A DNA stretch of 18,495 nt, taken from assembly GCA_050115015.1 (NCBI GenBank), contig JASFRI010000034.1:1-18495 (forward strand), in the 5' to 3' direction. This document shows, one piece after another, positions 1-7,641 of the stretch (its first letter is position 1; every line of letters starts with the position of its first letter). The stretch is from JASFRI01 sp050115015. Lineage in GTDB: Bacteria > Acidobacteriota > Polarisedimenticolia > CBDVAL01. Both the position numbers and the translations under genes were made by a program. The notes under the pieces are model-generated. The model was not told the DNA's origin and did not search any database. It saw nothing but the letters and a program-made list of their open reading frames with translations.

Positions 1-841
1 GGGCCGGGTCCAGGCCGTCGATGTCGAAGGAGACGTGCACCTGCCGGGGGAGGGCGCGGACGATCCGGCGGGCCAGGACGCCGAAGGGGCGTCCCTCGGC
101 GATCTCCCGGGCCAGGTCCGCATCGAAATAGGCCCGGATCCGGCCCCGGGAGGCCCGGATCCGGCGATCCTCGGCGGCGCCGACGTCGCGGAGGCCGACC
201 TGGACGAGCTTCGCGACCTCGGGAACCCGCGTGATCACGTTGTGCATGATCGAGGCGTGGGACCAGGTGAACCCCTCGTAGGCCTCCCGCAGGTCCGCGT
301 GGGCGTCGACGTGGAGGACGCCGAGCCCGGGATGGGCCGCCGCGGAGGCGCGGATGGCGCCGTACGCCGCCGAGTGATCGCCGCCGAGGGTCGCCGGGAG
401 CTTCCCGGCCTCCAGTAGCGCGGCCGCCCGCTCGTGCACCCAGCGGTTCATGCGGTCGCAGAGCCCGTCGACCTTCGCCCGCGCCGCGGCCTGGCCGGCC
501 CCGGCATCCCCGCCGCCCCGGACCGCCGCCACCTGGCGCCGGGCCTCCCGGTTCCAGCGCCGGATCGCATCGGGGACCGGCTCCATGGCGATCCCCCTCC
601 GGAACGGATCGCCGGTCTGCGGATCGTGGAGGTCGACCTGGAACGAGGCGCGGTAGATCGCAGCCGGCCCCTCGGCGGCTCCCTGCCCGTAGGAGGTGGT
701 GGCGTCGAAGGGAACCGGTACGACCACGGCGGCGGCCTCCTCCCTCCGGAAGGGGAGGCCGTAGATGCCGTCGTGCTCGGTGCCGGGAGCGTCGGGATCG
801 AAGCCCTCCGGCAGTGTCGGCCGGACCGACCGGGGGCTCAC
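1..841 (-). CDS. speB: Agmatinase / ureohydrolase family protein (partial, C-terminus off the window)
   Basis: Ureohydrolase-fold enzyme; with speA nearby the likely reaction is agmatine + water to putrescine + urea in the cytosol. I translated the minus strand from a GTG at 841-839. All visible binuclear Mn ligand motifs of the family are present: GGDHS (about residues 153-157), DAHAD (179-183) and SFDIDGLDP (Asp273 and Asp275). The window ends just after the last motif, so the C-terminal part is missing. The GTG overlaps the thiG stop (GTGA), so translation is probably coupled to thiG; no better start was seen upstream. Residues about 60-150 form a longer, basic, helical-looking stretch before GGDHS than in short bacterial SpeB proteins. 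Ureohydrolase family membership is firm. Substrate is inferred: arginase or a guanidino-acid hydrolase is possible. Confidence 0.88.
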   Translation of the reverse strand, partial: MSPRSVRPTLPEGFDPDAPGTEHDGIYGLPFRREEAAAVVVPVPFDATTSYGQGAAEGPAAIYRASFQVDLHDPQTGDPFRRGIAMEPVPDAIRRWNREARRQVAAVRGGGDAGAGQAAARAKVDGLCDRMNRWVHERAAALLEAGKLPATLGGDHSAAYGAIRASAAAHPGLGVLHVDAHADLREAYEGFTWSHASIMHNVITRVPEVAKLVQVGLRDVGAAEDRRIRASRGRIRAYFDADLAREIAEGRPFGVLARRIVRALPRQVHVSFDIDGLDPA

Positions 842-1620
842 GACGGGCTGAGGCCTTCCGTCGGGCTCGAGGCGGTGGCGTAGGGTTTCCGGGGTATCCG
901 ACCCGCCTCGAAGGCCATCCGCCCGGCATCGACGGCAAGGCGCATCGCCCGGGCCATCCGCATCGGGTCGCGGGCCCCGGCGATGGCGGTGTTCATCAGG
1001 AGACCGTCCACGCCCAGCTCCATGGCGACCGCGGCGTCCGAGGCGGTGCCCACGCCGGCGTCGACGATCACCGGGATGTCGGTGATCGCCTCGAGGATGA
1101 ACTGCAGGTTCAGCCGGTTCTGGATCCCCATGCCGGACCCGATCGGGGCCGCGAGCGGCATGACCGCCGCCGCACCGGCGTCCCGTAGCTTCTTGGCCAG
1201 GATGAGGTCGTCGGTCATGTAGGGCAGGACGACGAACCCCTCCCTGACGCAGATCCTCGTCGCCTCGAGCGTCGCCTCGTTGTCGGGGAGGAGGGTCCTC
1301 GCGTCGCCGATCACCTCCATCTTGACGAGGTCCCCGACGCCGGCCTCCCGGGCCAGCATCGCCGTGCGGACCGCCTCGTCGGCGGTGGTGCACCCGGCGG
1401 TGTTCGGGAGGATCGTGAAGCGCTGCGGGTCGATATAGTCGAGGAGGTTCTCCTTGCCCGGGTCGGTGATGTTGACCCGGCGCACCGCCACGGTGACGAT
1501 CTCCGCTCCGGCGGCCTCGACGCACTCCCGGTTCTGCTGGAACGAGGCGTACTTGCCCGATCCCAGGATGAGGCGGGAGCCGAACTCCCGGCCGGCAATG
1601 GTCAGCCTGTCGCTCTTCAT
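838..1620 (-). CDS. thiG: Thiazole synthase ThiG
   Basis: Builds the thiazole phosphate half of thiamine from 1-deoxy-D-xylulose 5-phosphate, dehydroglycine and the sulfur carried by ThiS thiocarboxylate. The 260-residue product has normal family length and reads as ThiG throughout: N-terminal GREFGSRLILGSGKY, then VRRVNITDP, LLPNTAGC-type segment (ILPNTAGCTTA), GDLVKMEVIGD with the expected Schiff-base lysine at about Lys100, the phosphate-binding MPLAAPIGSGMGI and the C-terminal VDAGVGTASDAA and NTAIAGARDP segments. The ATG start has a GGAGGAC ribosome site. It follows thiS by 53 bases and overlaps the agmatinase start. ThiC, ThiE, ThiF and ThiO/H are not in the window, so the rest of the pathway must lie elsewhere. 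Confidence 0.97.
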   Translation of the reverse strand: MKSDRLTIAGREFGSRLILGSGKYASFQQNRECVEAAGAEIVTVAVRRVNITDPGKENLLDYIDPQRFTILPNTAGCTTADEAVRTAMLAREAGVGDLVKMEVIGDARTLLPDNEATLEATRICVREGFVVLPYMTDDLILAKKLRDAGAAAVMPLAAPIGSGMGIQNRLNLQFILEAITDIPVIVDAGVGTASDAAVAMELGVDGLLMNTAIAGARDPMRMARAMRLAVDAGRMAFEAGRIPRKPYATASSPTEGLSPS

Positions 1621-1673
1621 GGTGTCCTCCGGTCTCCTCCGGGTTTCCGGCCTCCGGCGTGGTGGGCGCGCGA

Positions 1674-1913
1674 TCAGCCGCCCCCCACGAAGTGGACGAT
1701 CTCGATCCGGTCTCCCGCCGCGAGGAGGGTCTCCCCGTAGCGGTCCCGCGGGAGGATGGCCCGGTTGCGCTCCACGGCGACGCGGTCCGGACCGAGCTCG
1801 AGCTCGCCGAGCAGGTCCGCCACACTCGCACCGGAGCGGATCTCCCGCGACTCGCCGTTTACGGTGACCGGGATGGTGCGCGAGGGGGATGAGGTCATCG
1901 GCTCGTGTCGCAT
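1674..1913 (-). CDS. thiS: Sulfur carrier protein ThiS
   Basis: Ubiquitin-like sulfur carrier for thiazole synthesis. Its C-terminal glycine is adenylated and converted to a thiocarboxylate that donates sulfur to ThiG. The core VTVNGESREI, the SVADLLGELEL helix, the VAVERNRAILPR segment and GDRIEIVHFVGGG are typical, and the protein ends in the required Gly-Gly (here a Gly-Gly-Gly end). At 79 residues it is slightly longer than usual. A second ATG at 1898 would give 74 residues and fits the family better, but neither start has a strong ribosome site. It lies 12 bases after the stop of the upstream hypothetical gene and just before thiG, its functional partner. Confidence 0.93.
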   Translation of the reverse strand: MRHEPMTSSPSRTIPVTVNGESREIRSGASVADLLGELELGPDRVAVERNRAILPRDRYGETLLAAGDRIEIVHFVGGG

Positions 1914-1925
1914 GATAGCACTGGG

Positions 1926-2585
1926 TCAGCTCCCGGAACGGGGTGCCGGGCGCGGAAAGGGCAGGACTGCCTCGGCGGGTGCGGCGCCCTTCTCCGCGAC
2001 GATCCGGACCTCCCCGTGGGCGGGATGGTCCGGGAGGGTGATCTCCGCCAGCACCTGCCCCCGGGCGTCCGTCACCCCCTCGAAGAGCCGCAACGGGGGC
2101 CGGCCCTCGGGGCGGTCCACGAGGATGCGCACCAGGCAGTCGCGCACCGGCCGCTTGAGGATGTCCGTCCGCAGGGTGACCTGGAGCGCCCCGGTCCAGC
2201 CCGGCGCGAGGTCACCCAGCTCCTCCACCTGCACCTCGGTGGTCTCCCGCTCCTGCTGCTCCCGGATGAAGTCTAGGATCACCTCGTCCAGAGGCCGGTC
2301 CGAGATGATCCCGTGGCCGAACGGCTTGATGCCCTCGGGATCGTAGCGGCCGTTCTTGATGGAACGCAGGACCCGCTTGTGCTGCGCCTCGAGCATCCCG
2401 GCGAGGACGGACTCGTCCACGCCGCCGGGAAACCGATCCCCGTACGGCGTCTGCACGGCATCGAGGATCTGGCCCTTCACGTAGACGAGCGACTCGAGGA
2501 TCGGATTGCCGGATCCGCGATCCTCGGTCTGCACGTGGTAGGTCTTGCCGTTGAACTTGATATCGGTGTTGAAGCCCGTGATCAT
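1926..2585 (-). CDS. Conserved hypothetical protein, first gene of the thiS-thiG-agmatinase run
   Basis: A 219-residue protein with no signal peptide or membrane segment. The N-terminal third (FNTDIKFNGKTYHVQTEDRG, then NPILESLVYVKGQILDAVQTPY) resembles a conserved uncharacterised family found in several Gram-negative phyla. A charged helix around AEQHKRVLRSIKNGRYDPEG-like sequence follows (actual segment EAQHKRVLRSIKNGRYDPEG). The C-terminal 90 residues (RILVDRPEGRPPLRLFEGVTD onward) look like an immunoglobulin- or CarboxypepD_reg-like beta domain. The ATG at 2585 is chosen because the open frame upstream is a shadow of the ABC gene and because a -10-like TATACT lies about 27 bases upstream. 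It is probably co-transcribed with thiS 12 bases downstream. I assign no function; a link to thiamine synthesis is only positional. Confidence 0.82.
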   Translation of the reverse strand: MITGFNTDIKFNGKTYHVQTEDRGSGNPILESLVYVKGQILDAVQTPYGDRFPGGVDESVLAGMLEAQHKRVLRSIKNGRYDPEGIKPFGHGIISDRPLDEVILDFIREQQERETTEVQVEELGDLAPGWTGALQVTLRTDILKRPVRDCLVRILVDRPEGRPPLRLFEGVTDARGQVLAEITLPDHPAHGEVRIVAEKGAAPAEAVLPFPRPAPRSGS

Positions 2586-2610
2586 AGAGTGCGACCCCGC
2601 GGTAGGCGCC

Positions 2611-2654
2611 CAGTATACTGCAGCGGACGGGGGACGTCCCCGGATTCCCCGGGG
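2611..2654. promoter_or_regulatory. Divergent intergenic region with a symmetric -10 box and GC palindromes
   Basis: CAGTATACTG (2611-2620) is a perfect palindrome, so TATACT (5 of 6 to the sigma70 -10) reads on both strands: plus 2614-2619 toward the ABC operon and minus 2617-2612 toward the thi-side operon. It is followed by GGGGACGTCCCC (2630-2641) and CCCCGGGG (2647-2654), both perfect palindromes. No good -35 box is visible on either side at 16-18 bases. The idea of a shared bidirectional promoter is inference from symmetry and from the divergent genes. The palindromes could be repressor sites or chance in GC-rich DNA. Confidence 0.45.
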
Positions 2655-2672
2655 GGCGGAGGAGGGTCCGAC

Positions 2673-3569
2673 GTGTCGGCGGTGACGTGCGAGGGAATCC
2701 GCAAGTCCTTCGGGAAGGTCCACGCGGTGCAGGGGCTCGACCTGACGATCCCCCGCGGCAGCGTATACGGGCTGCTCGGCCGGAACGGGGCCGGCAAGAG
2801 CACGACCATCCGGATGCTGATGGACATCCTCGCGCCGGACGAGGGGACGATCCGGATCTTCGGCGAGCCGATGGGGGAGAGCGTACGGGATCGCATCGGC
2901 TACCTCCCGGAGGAGCGGGGACTCTATCCCAAGATGAAGGTGAACGACGTCCTGCTGTTCCTGGCGGCGATCCACCGTGTCCCCCGCGCTGCCGCGCAGC
3001 CCCGGATCGACCGCTGGCTCGACCGCATGGACCTGGCCGGCTGGAAGGACCGCAAGGTCCAGGAGCTGTCCAAGGGGATGCAGCAGAAGCTCCAGTTCGT
3101 CGGGACCATCCTCCACGAGCCGGAGCTGGTCGTCCTCGACGAGCCGTTCTCGGGCCTGGACCCGGTGAACGTCACGCTGCTCAAGGACATCCTGCTGGAG
3201 CTGACGCGCTCCGGGAAGACGCTGATCTTCTCCACCCACATCATGGAGCAGGCGGAGAAGCTCTGCGAGAGCGTCTGCATCATCGATCGCGGGCGGAAGG
3301 TGCTGGACGGAGCGCTGGGCGCGATCAAGGAGCACCACGGCAAGAACACGGTGATCCTCTCCTACGACGGCAGCGGCGCCTTCCTGGACGATCCCGATGT
3401 CGCCCGGAAGGACGATTACGGCCACTACGTGGAGGTGGCCCTGAGGGACGGGGCGGATCCGCAGCGCCTGCTGCGACGGGCGCTGGAGGCGACCCGGGTG
3501 AGCCGCTTCGAGGTGGTGCAGCCGTCGCTGAACGACATCTTCATCCAGCAGGTGGGGCGCGAGCCATGA
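2673..3569 (+). CDS. ABC transporter ATP-binding protein, NatA-like
   Basis: Cytosolic ATPase of an ABC-2 exporter. The 298-residue product has Walker A GRNGAGKST at about 36-44, a signature LSKGMQQK at about 132-139 (the LSGGQ position), Walker B VVLDEPFSGLDP with Asp156 and Glu157, and a switch histidine in FSTHIMEQAEKL. A C-terminal domain of about 80 residues ends in PSLNDIFIQQVG, as in NatA and related sodium or drug exporters. The GTG start at 2673 is preceded by GGAGGAGG at the right spacing. Longer upstream reading has no start with a ribosome site and is not ATPase-like. The stop overlaps the permease ATG (ATGA), so the two are translationally coupled. The substrate is unknown; Na+ export is a family association only. 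Confidence 0.95.
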   Translation: MSAVTCEGIRKSFGKVHAVQGLDLTIPRGSVYGLLGRNGAGKSTTIRMLMDILAPDEGTIRIFGEPMGESVRDRIGYLPEERGLYPKMKVNDVLLFLAAIHRVPRAAAQPRIDRWLDRMDLAGWKDRKVQELSKGMQQKLQFVGTILHEPELVVLDEPFSGLDPVNVTLLKDILLELTRSGKTLIFSTHIMEQAEKLCESVCIIDRGRKVLDGALGAIKEHHGKNTVILSYDGSGAFLDDPDVARKDDYGHYVEVALRDGADPQRLLRRALEATRVSRFEVVQPSLNDIFIQQVGREP

Positions 3570-4849
3570 ACAAGGCCTGGCAGGTCTTCCGGAGGGAGTA
3601 TCTCGAGCGGGTCCGGAAGAAGAGCTTCCTGATCCTGACGCTGCTGGGCCCGGTGCTCATCCTGGGCCTGGCGGTGATCCCGAACCTGCTCCTCCTCTCG
3701 ACGCCGGACACCGTCCGGCCGCTGGCCGTGATCGACCTTTCGGGACAGGTGGCCGACCAGGTGGAGCCGATGCTCAATCCGTCGGGGAGCGCGCTGCCGG
3801 ACGGCCGGCAGCGCTATCCGGTGCGGGTCGTCGACCCGGGGGGGCGTCCCCTGCAGGCAATCCAGGACGACCTGAACCGGGAGGTCGCCGCCGGGACCCT
3901 GCACGGATACCTGGTGATCGATGCGGACCTGTTCGCGGAACGTCCCGTGTCGTTCTACGCGAGGAACGCCGCCAACATCAACGAGTCCGATCGCATCCGG
4001 GATGCTCTGGGCAACGTCATCATCCCGGCGCGCTTCCGGGACGCGGGCATGGCGATGGACCTGGAGGGGATCCGCCGTCTGACCCGTCGCGTCCGGGTCC
4101 ACCCGGTGCAGATCGGCGCGGATGGCGGGGTGGAGTCGGCGGGCCAGGGAGCGCAGCTCGGCAAGCTGGCCGCCGCCTACGGGATGGTGATCGTCTTCTA
4201 CATGACGTTCCTCATGTGGGGGATCAGCATCATGCGCGGCGTGGTGGAGGAGAAGACCTCCAAGATCGTGGAGGTGCTGCTCTCCTCGGTCAGCTCCCGG
4301 CAGCTGATGGCGGGCAAGGTGCTGGGGATCGGAGGCGTGGCCCTCACCCAGTATCTGGTGTGGGCGACCGCGGGGATCGCGGGGTACTACCTCAGCGCCG
4401 CGACCCTGGGGGAATGGGTCTCGACGCTCTCGGCCTGGACCGTGCTCAGCTTCCTGGGCTTCTTCGTGCTCGGCTACCTGTTCTACGCGTCCTACTTCGC
4501 GGCCCTCGGGGCCTGCTGCAACAGCGATCAGGAGGCGCAGCAGATGCAGCAGGTCGGCATCCTGCCGATCCTCGCCGGCTTCCTGGTGGCGTTCTACGTG
4601 TTCACGAACCCCGAGACGCCCGTCAGCGTCGTCCTGTCGATGCTGCCCCCGTTGACGCCCTTCGTGATGCTCGTTCGCATCAACGTGCTGACCCCGCCGT
4701 TCTGGCAGATCGCCCTGTCTCTGGTCGCCATGGTGGCCGGCATCGGACTGATGACGGTCCTGGCGGCGAAGGTCTTCCGGGTCGGCATCCTGATGACCGG
4801 CAAGAAGCCGACGGTCTTCGAGATCTGGCGCTGGATACGCTACGCGTGA
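3566..4849 (+). CDS. ABC-2 type permease, NatB/YhaP-like
   Basis: Membrane partner of the preceding ATPase. The 427-residue protein starts MNKAWQVFRREYLERVRKKSF, the classic ABC-2 amphipathic N-terminus, followed by one membrane helix at about 20-42. A large soluble loop of about 150 residues (including the conserved-style FYARNAANINESDRIRDAL) is external. A C-terminal block of about five further helices begins near GMVIVFYMTFLMWGISIMRG, and the coupling motif VVEEKTSKIVEVLLSSVSSRQLMAGKVLGI is split by my numbering between helices. These features match NatB and YhaP. It overlaps the ATPase by ATGA upstream and the CPBP protease by GTGA downstream, so the three form one coupled unit. Substrate unknown. 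Confidence 0.94.
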   Translation: MNKAWQVFRREYLERVRKKSFLILTLLGPVLILGLAVIPNLLLLSTPDTVRPLAVIDLSGQVADQVEPMLNPSGSALPDGRQRYPVRVVDPGGRPLQAIQDDLNREVAAGTLHGYLVIDADLFAERPVSFYARNAANINESDRIRDALGNVIIPARFRDAGMAMDLEGIRRLTRRVRVHPVQIGADGGVESAGQGAQLGKLAAAYGMVIVFYMTFLMWGISIMRGVVEEKTSKIVEVLLSSVSSRQLMAGKVLGIGGVALTQYLVWATAGIAGYYLSAATLGEWVSTLSAWTVLSFLGFFVLGYLFYASYFAALGACCNSDQEAQQMQQVGILPILAGFLVAFYVFTNPETPVSVVLSMLPPLTPFVMLVRINVLTPPFWQIALSLVAMVAGIGLMTVLAAKVFRVGILMTGKKPTVFEIWRWIRYA

Positions 4850-5538
4850 CCGCCCGGCAGTGGGACCTGCCCTGGGTCGTCCTCGCCATGGTCTTCCCGT
4901 CGGCCGCCGCCTGGCTCTACTTCCGCACCTTCGGGGGCGCCTCCTGGATGCCGCTGCTGTACGCCGCGGCGAAGGTGCTGCAGTTCTCGCTACCCGCCGT
5001 CGCCTGGTTCGTGGCCGGCCCCGGCTCCTGGCACCCCGGCCGGCGTCCGGGGATGGCCTGGACCGGGCTCGCCACCGGGATGGGGATGGGACTGGCCGTC
5101 TGGGCGGCATGGGCGCTCGGTCTCCGGAGCTCCGGCCTGGCGGCCGCCGCGGGGCCCCGGGTTACCGCGCGGCTCGACGCGATCGGCGTGGCGGGGGCCG
5201 GCGGCTTCATCCTGCTGGCGGCGTTCCTGTCCCTGCTCCACTCCCTTCTCGAGGAGTACTACTGGCGCTGGTTCGTCCACGGACGCCTGCGGGGTCGCCT
5301 GGGGCCCGCGGCGGCCACGTTGAGCTCGAGCCTGGCCTTCGCCGCGCACCACGTCATCGTGGTCCACGCGTTCACGGCCTCCGTCGGCTGGACGCTGGCG
5401 CTCTCCGCGTGCGTCGCCGCGGCGGGCGTCGTTTGGGCCCGTCTCTACGAGCGGTCGGGCTCCGTGGTTCCCGCCTGGATCAGCCATGCGCTCGTGGACG
5501 CCGCGGTCCTGGCGGTCGGCTACCGGCTGGCCGCCTGA
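4846..5538 (+). CDS. CPBP family intramembrane metalloprotease
   Basis: A 230-residue polytopic membrane protein of the CPBP (Abi/CaaX-protease-and-bacteriocin-processing) family. The three catalytic motifs are present: EEYYWRW with Glu136, Glu137 and Arg141; FAAHH with Phe165 and His169 (FxxxH); and SHALVD with His214 (HxxxD, where many members have Asn). About six to seven hydrophobic helices are visible. The GTG start at 4846 lies inside the permease stop (GTGA), which decides the start; the open frame upstream is a shadow of the permease. Coupling to a Nat-type ABC exporter is a recurring arrangement, and some natB genes are annotated with CPBP fusions. It may mature an exported peptide or the permease itself; that role is inference. 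Confidence 0.9.
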   Translation: MTARQWDLPWVVLAMVFPSAAAWLYFRTFGGASWMPLLYAAAKVLQFSLPAVAWFVAGPGSWHPGRRPGMAWTGLATGMGMGLAVWAAWALGLRSSGLAAAAGPRVTARLDAIGVAGAGGFILLAAFLSLLHSLLEEYYWRWFVHGRLRGRLGPAAATLSSSLAFAAHHVIVVHAFTASVGWTLALSACVAAAGVVWARLYERSGSVVPAWISHALVDAAVLAVGYRLAA

Positions 5539-5559
5539 GCGCGGACATCGCAGGTTGCT

Positions 5560-5579
5560 GAGCCCACGAGGGTTCTATT
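5560..5579 (+). terminator. Weak candidate terminator after the ABC-CPBP operon
   Basis: GAGCCC-ACGA-GGGTTC (5560-5575) can form a six-pair stem with one G-U pair and a four-base loop, followed by only TATT. It lies 22 bases after the CPBP stop, where a terminator would be expected. The poor T-run makes intrinsic termination doubtful. Confidence 0.25.
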
Positions 5580-5607
5580 GACACCCTGCGATCCCCGGTG
5601 CCAGAAT
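5578..5607 (+). promoter_or_regulatory. Sigma70-type promoter of speA
   Basis: TTGACA (5578-5583, perfect -35) is followed after 18 bases by CAGAAT (5602-5607, four of six to TATAAT), placing the start of transcription near 5614. It lies just ahead of the speA start. Flanking 7-base inverted arms TCGCAGG (5548-5554) and CCTGCGA (5585-5591) bracket the -35 and could bind a regulator. Confidence 0.6.
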
Positions 5608-5666
5608 GATCCCTCACTCCCACTGACCGGGCGCGGCGGGTGGAGCCCCGCGCCGAGGGCTCCGCC

Positions 5667-7634
5667 GTGCGAAGCTTCACCATCGAGGACGCGAAGCAGA
5701 TCTACGGGATCGACAACTGGGGCCAGCCGTACTTCGACGTGGCGGACTCCGGAAACCTCGTCGTCCGTCCCCTGCCCGGGGAGTCCCGCACCGTGGACGT
5801 GAAGCAGCTCGTCGATGAGCTCGTGGAAAAGGGGATCTCCCTGCCGATCCTGCTGCGCTTCCCGCAGCTGCTGGAGAGTCAGGTCCGCACCCTTTCCGAC
5901 TCCTTCCGGCGCGCCATCGACGAGTTCGGTTACGGCAGCACCTACACGCCGGTCTTCCCGATCAAGGTGAACCAGCGCAAGGAGGTCGTCGAGGACCTCC
6001 TGCAGGCGGGGCGGCGTCACGGCCTGGGTCTCGAGGCCGGCAGCAAATCCGAGATCCTGATCGCCCTCGCCCAGCAGATGGGGTCCGAGGGGCTGATCAT
6101 CTGCAACGGGTTCAAGGACCGGGCGTATCTCGAGGCCGCGGCGCTGGCGGCGCGGGTCGGTCGGCGGGTGATCGTGGTCATGGAGAAGCCCTTCGAGATC
6201 GAGAACCTCGTCGAGATGGCCACCAAGCTCGAGGGACGGCTCGAGATCGGCTTCCGGGTGCGCCTCTATTCGCGCGGGTCGGGCCGCTGGGAGAAGTCGG
6301 GGGGGGCCACCTCGAAGTTCGGCCTCACCACCGGGGAGATCATCCGGGGCATCCACGCCCTGCGCGACGCCGGGCTCGTCGACCGCCTGAAGATGCTCCA
6401 CTTCCACATCGGCAGCCAGGTCACGGAGATCCGTCGGATCAAGAACGCCATCAAGGAGGCGGCACGGGTCTACGCCAAGGTCCGAAAGATGAACGTCGGT
6501 ATCGAGATCCTCGACGTGGGAGGGGGGCTCGGGGTCGACTACGACGGCAGCAAGACCTCCTCCGATGCGAGCGTCAACTACAGCGTCCAGGAGTTCGCGA
6601 ACGACGTCGTCTACAACATCATGGACGTCTGCGACAACGAGGAGGTCCCGGTGCCGCGGATCGTCTCGGAGTCCGGGCGGGCGCTCACGGCGCACCACTC
6701 CATGCTGATCACGAACGTGGTGGCCGCCGTGGGCCCGGCCAGCGGTCCCGCCGTGGAGCTGGCGGGAAACGAGCCCCAGGTGGTCCAGGAGCTCGCGGAC
6801 ATCCGATCCCAGATGACCGTGAAGAACCACCGCGAGTTCCTCCACGACGCGATGCAGCAGCGGGACGAGATGTTCAGCATGTTCAACCTGGGCTACCTCT
6901 CGCTGGAGGACCGCGCGAAGGGGGAGAGCCTGTTCTGGGAGATCGCGCGCCAGGCGGTGAAGTACGGACGGATGCCGAAGCACGTGTCGGAGGAGCTGGA
7001 GGACCTGGAGAAGCAGCTGGCGGAGAAGTACATCTGCAACTTCTCGGTCTTCCAGTCCATCCCGGACGCCTGGGCCCTGGAGCAGCTGTTCCCGGTGGTT
7101 CCCATCCACCGGCTCCACGAGCGGCCGACGCGGGCGGCGACACTGGCGGACATCACCTGCGATTCCGACGGCGAGCTCGATCGCTTCGTCGACCTGAAGG
7201 ACATCAAGGAGTACCTGGAGGTCCATCCGCTGCGTCCCGGGGCCCCGTACTACCTGGGGATCCTCCTGATCGGGGCGTACCAGGACGTGATGGGGGACTA
7301 CCACAACCTGTTCGGCTCGGTGAACGAGGCCCATGTCTCCGTGGAGGCCGACGGCAAGCACTACATCCGGCGCATCAACCGCGGGGACGCCGCGGGGACC
7401 GTGATGCAGATCTTCGGCCACGAGCCCGCCGAGCTGGAGACCCGCCTCTCCGTCCTCCTCGAGGCACGGGTCGGCGACGGCAGCCTGGAGCCGAAGGAGG
7501 CGGAGGAGATCCGCCGGGAGTACCGGGCGGAGCTGCAGCGCTATCCCTATCTCGACCGGCTGCGGAAGGCGGAGCCGGCGCGGCGCGCGGCCCGGCGGCG
7601 CCGGGCGGGCGCCGAGGCGGCGTCGAGGTCCTGA
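5667..7634 (+). CDS. speA: Biosynthetic arginine decarboxylase SpeA
   Basis: PLP enzyme (fold type III) converting arginine to agmatine and CO2, the first step of the agmatine route to putrescine. The 655-residue product matches SpeA length and order: IYGIDNWGQPYFDV at the N-terminus, PIKVNQ with the PLP lysine near residue 100, GLEAGSKSE, the LHFHIGSQ and DVGGGLGVDYDGS PLP-phosphate segments, ESGRALTAHH, and the second active-site segment ITCDSDGELD with Cys near residue 498. The GTG at 5667 has GAGGG seven bases ahead and is preferred. A GTG at 5640 would add nine residues but has a poor ribosome site. The last 20 residues are unusually Arg/Ala-rich. Its own promoter lies upstream, and a VOC lipoprotein follows after 7 bases. 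It complements the agmatinase at 1-841. Confidence 0.97.
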   Translation: MRSFTIEDAKQIYGIDNWGQPYFDVADSGNLVVRPLPGESRTVDVKQLVDELVEKGISLPILLRFPQLLESQVRTLSDSFRRAIDEFGYGSTYTPVFPIKVNQRKEVVEDLLQAGRRHGLGLEAGSKSEILIALAQQMGSEGLIICNGFKDRAYLEAAALAARVGRRVIVVMEKPFEIENLVEMATKLEGRLEIGFRVRLYSRGSGRWEKSGGATSKFGLTTGEIIRGIHALRDAGLVDRLKMLHFHIGSQVTEIRRIKNAIKEAARVYAKVRKMNVGIEILDVGGGLGVDYDGSKTSSDASVNYSVQEFANDVVYNIMDVCDNEEVPVPRIVSESGRALTAHHSMLITNVVAAVGPASGPAVELAGNEPQVVQELADIRSQMTVKNHREFLHDAMQQRDEMFSMFNLGYLSLEDRAKGESLFWEIARQAVKYGRMPKHVSEELEDLEKQLAEKYICNFSVFQSIPDAWALEQLFPVVPIHRLHERPTRAATLADITCDSDGELDRFVDLKDIKEYLEVHPLRPGAPYYLGILLIGAYQDVMGDYHNLFGSVNEAHVSVEADGKHYIRRINRGDAAGTVMQIFGHEPAELETRLSVLLEARVGDGSLEPKEAEEIRREYRAELQRYPYLDRLRKAEPARRAARRRRAGAEAASRS

Positions 7635-7641
7635 GGCTCCG

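Noticed and set aside
2586..2672. TPP riboswitch ahead of the thi-side operon
   Set aside because: I looked for the CTGAGA and ACCTGA-type conserved core on the minus strand in the leader and found none; the gap to the start is too short for the fold.
2586..3425. N-terminal extension of the 1926-2585 hypothetical protein
   Set aside because: The extension is antisense to the ABC ATPase and not protein-like; the homologous-looking part begins at the ATG at 2585.
3425..5110. A 561-codon open frame antisense to the permease
   Set aside because: Arg/Asp/His-rich shadow frame; the plus-strand genes there have intact motifs.
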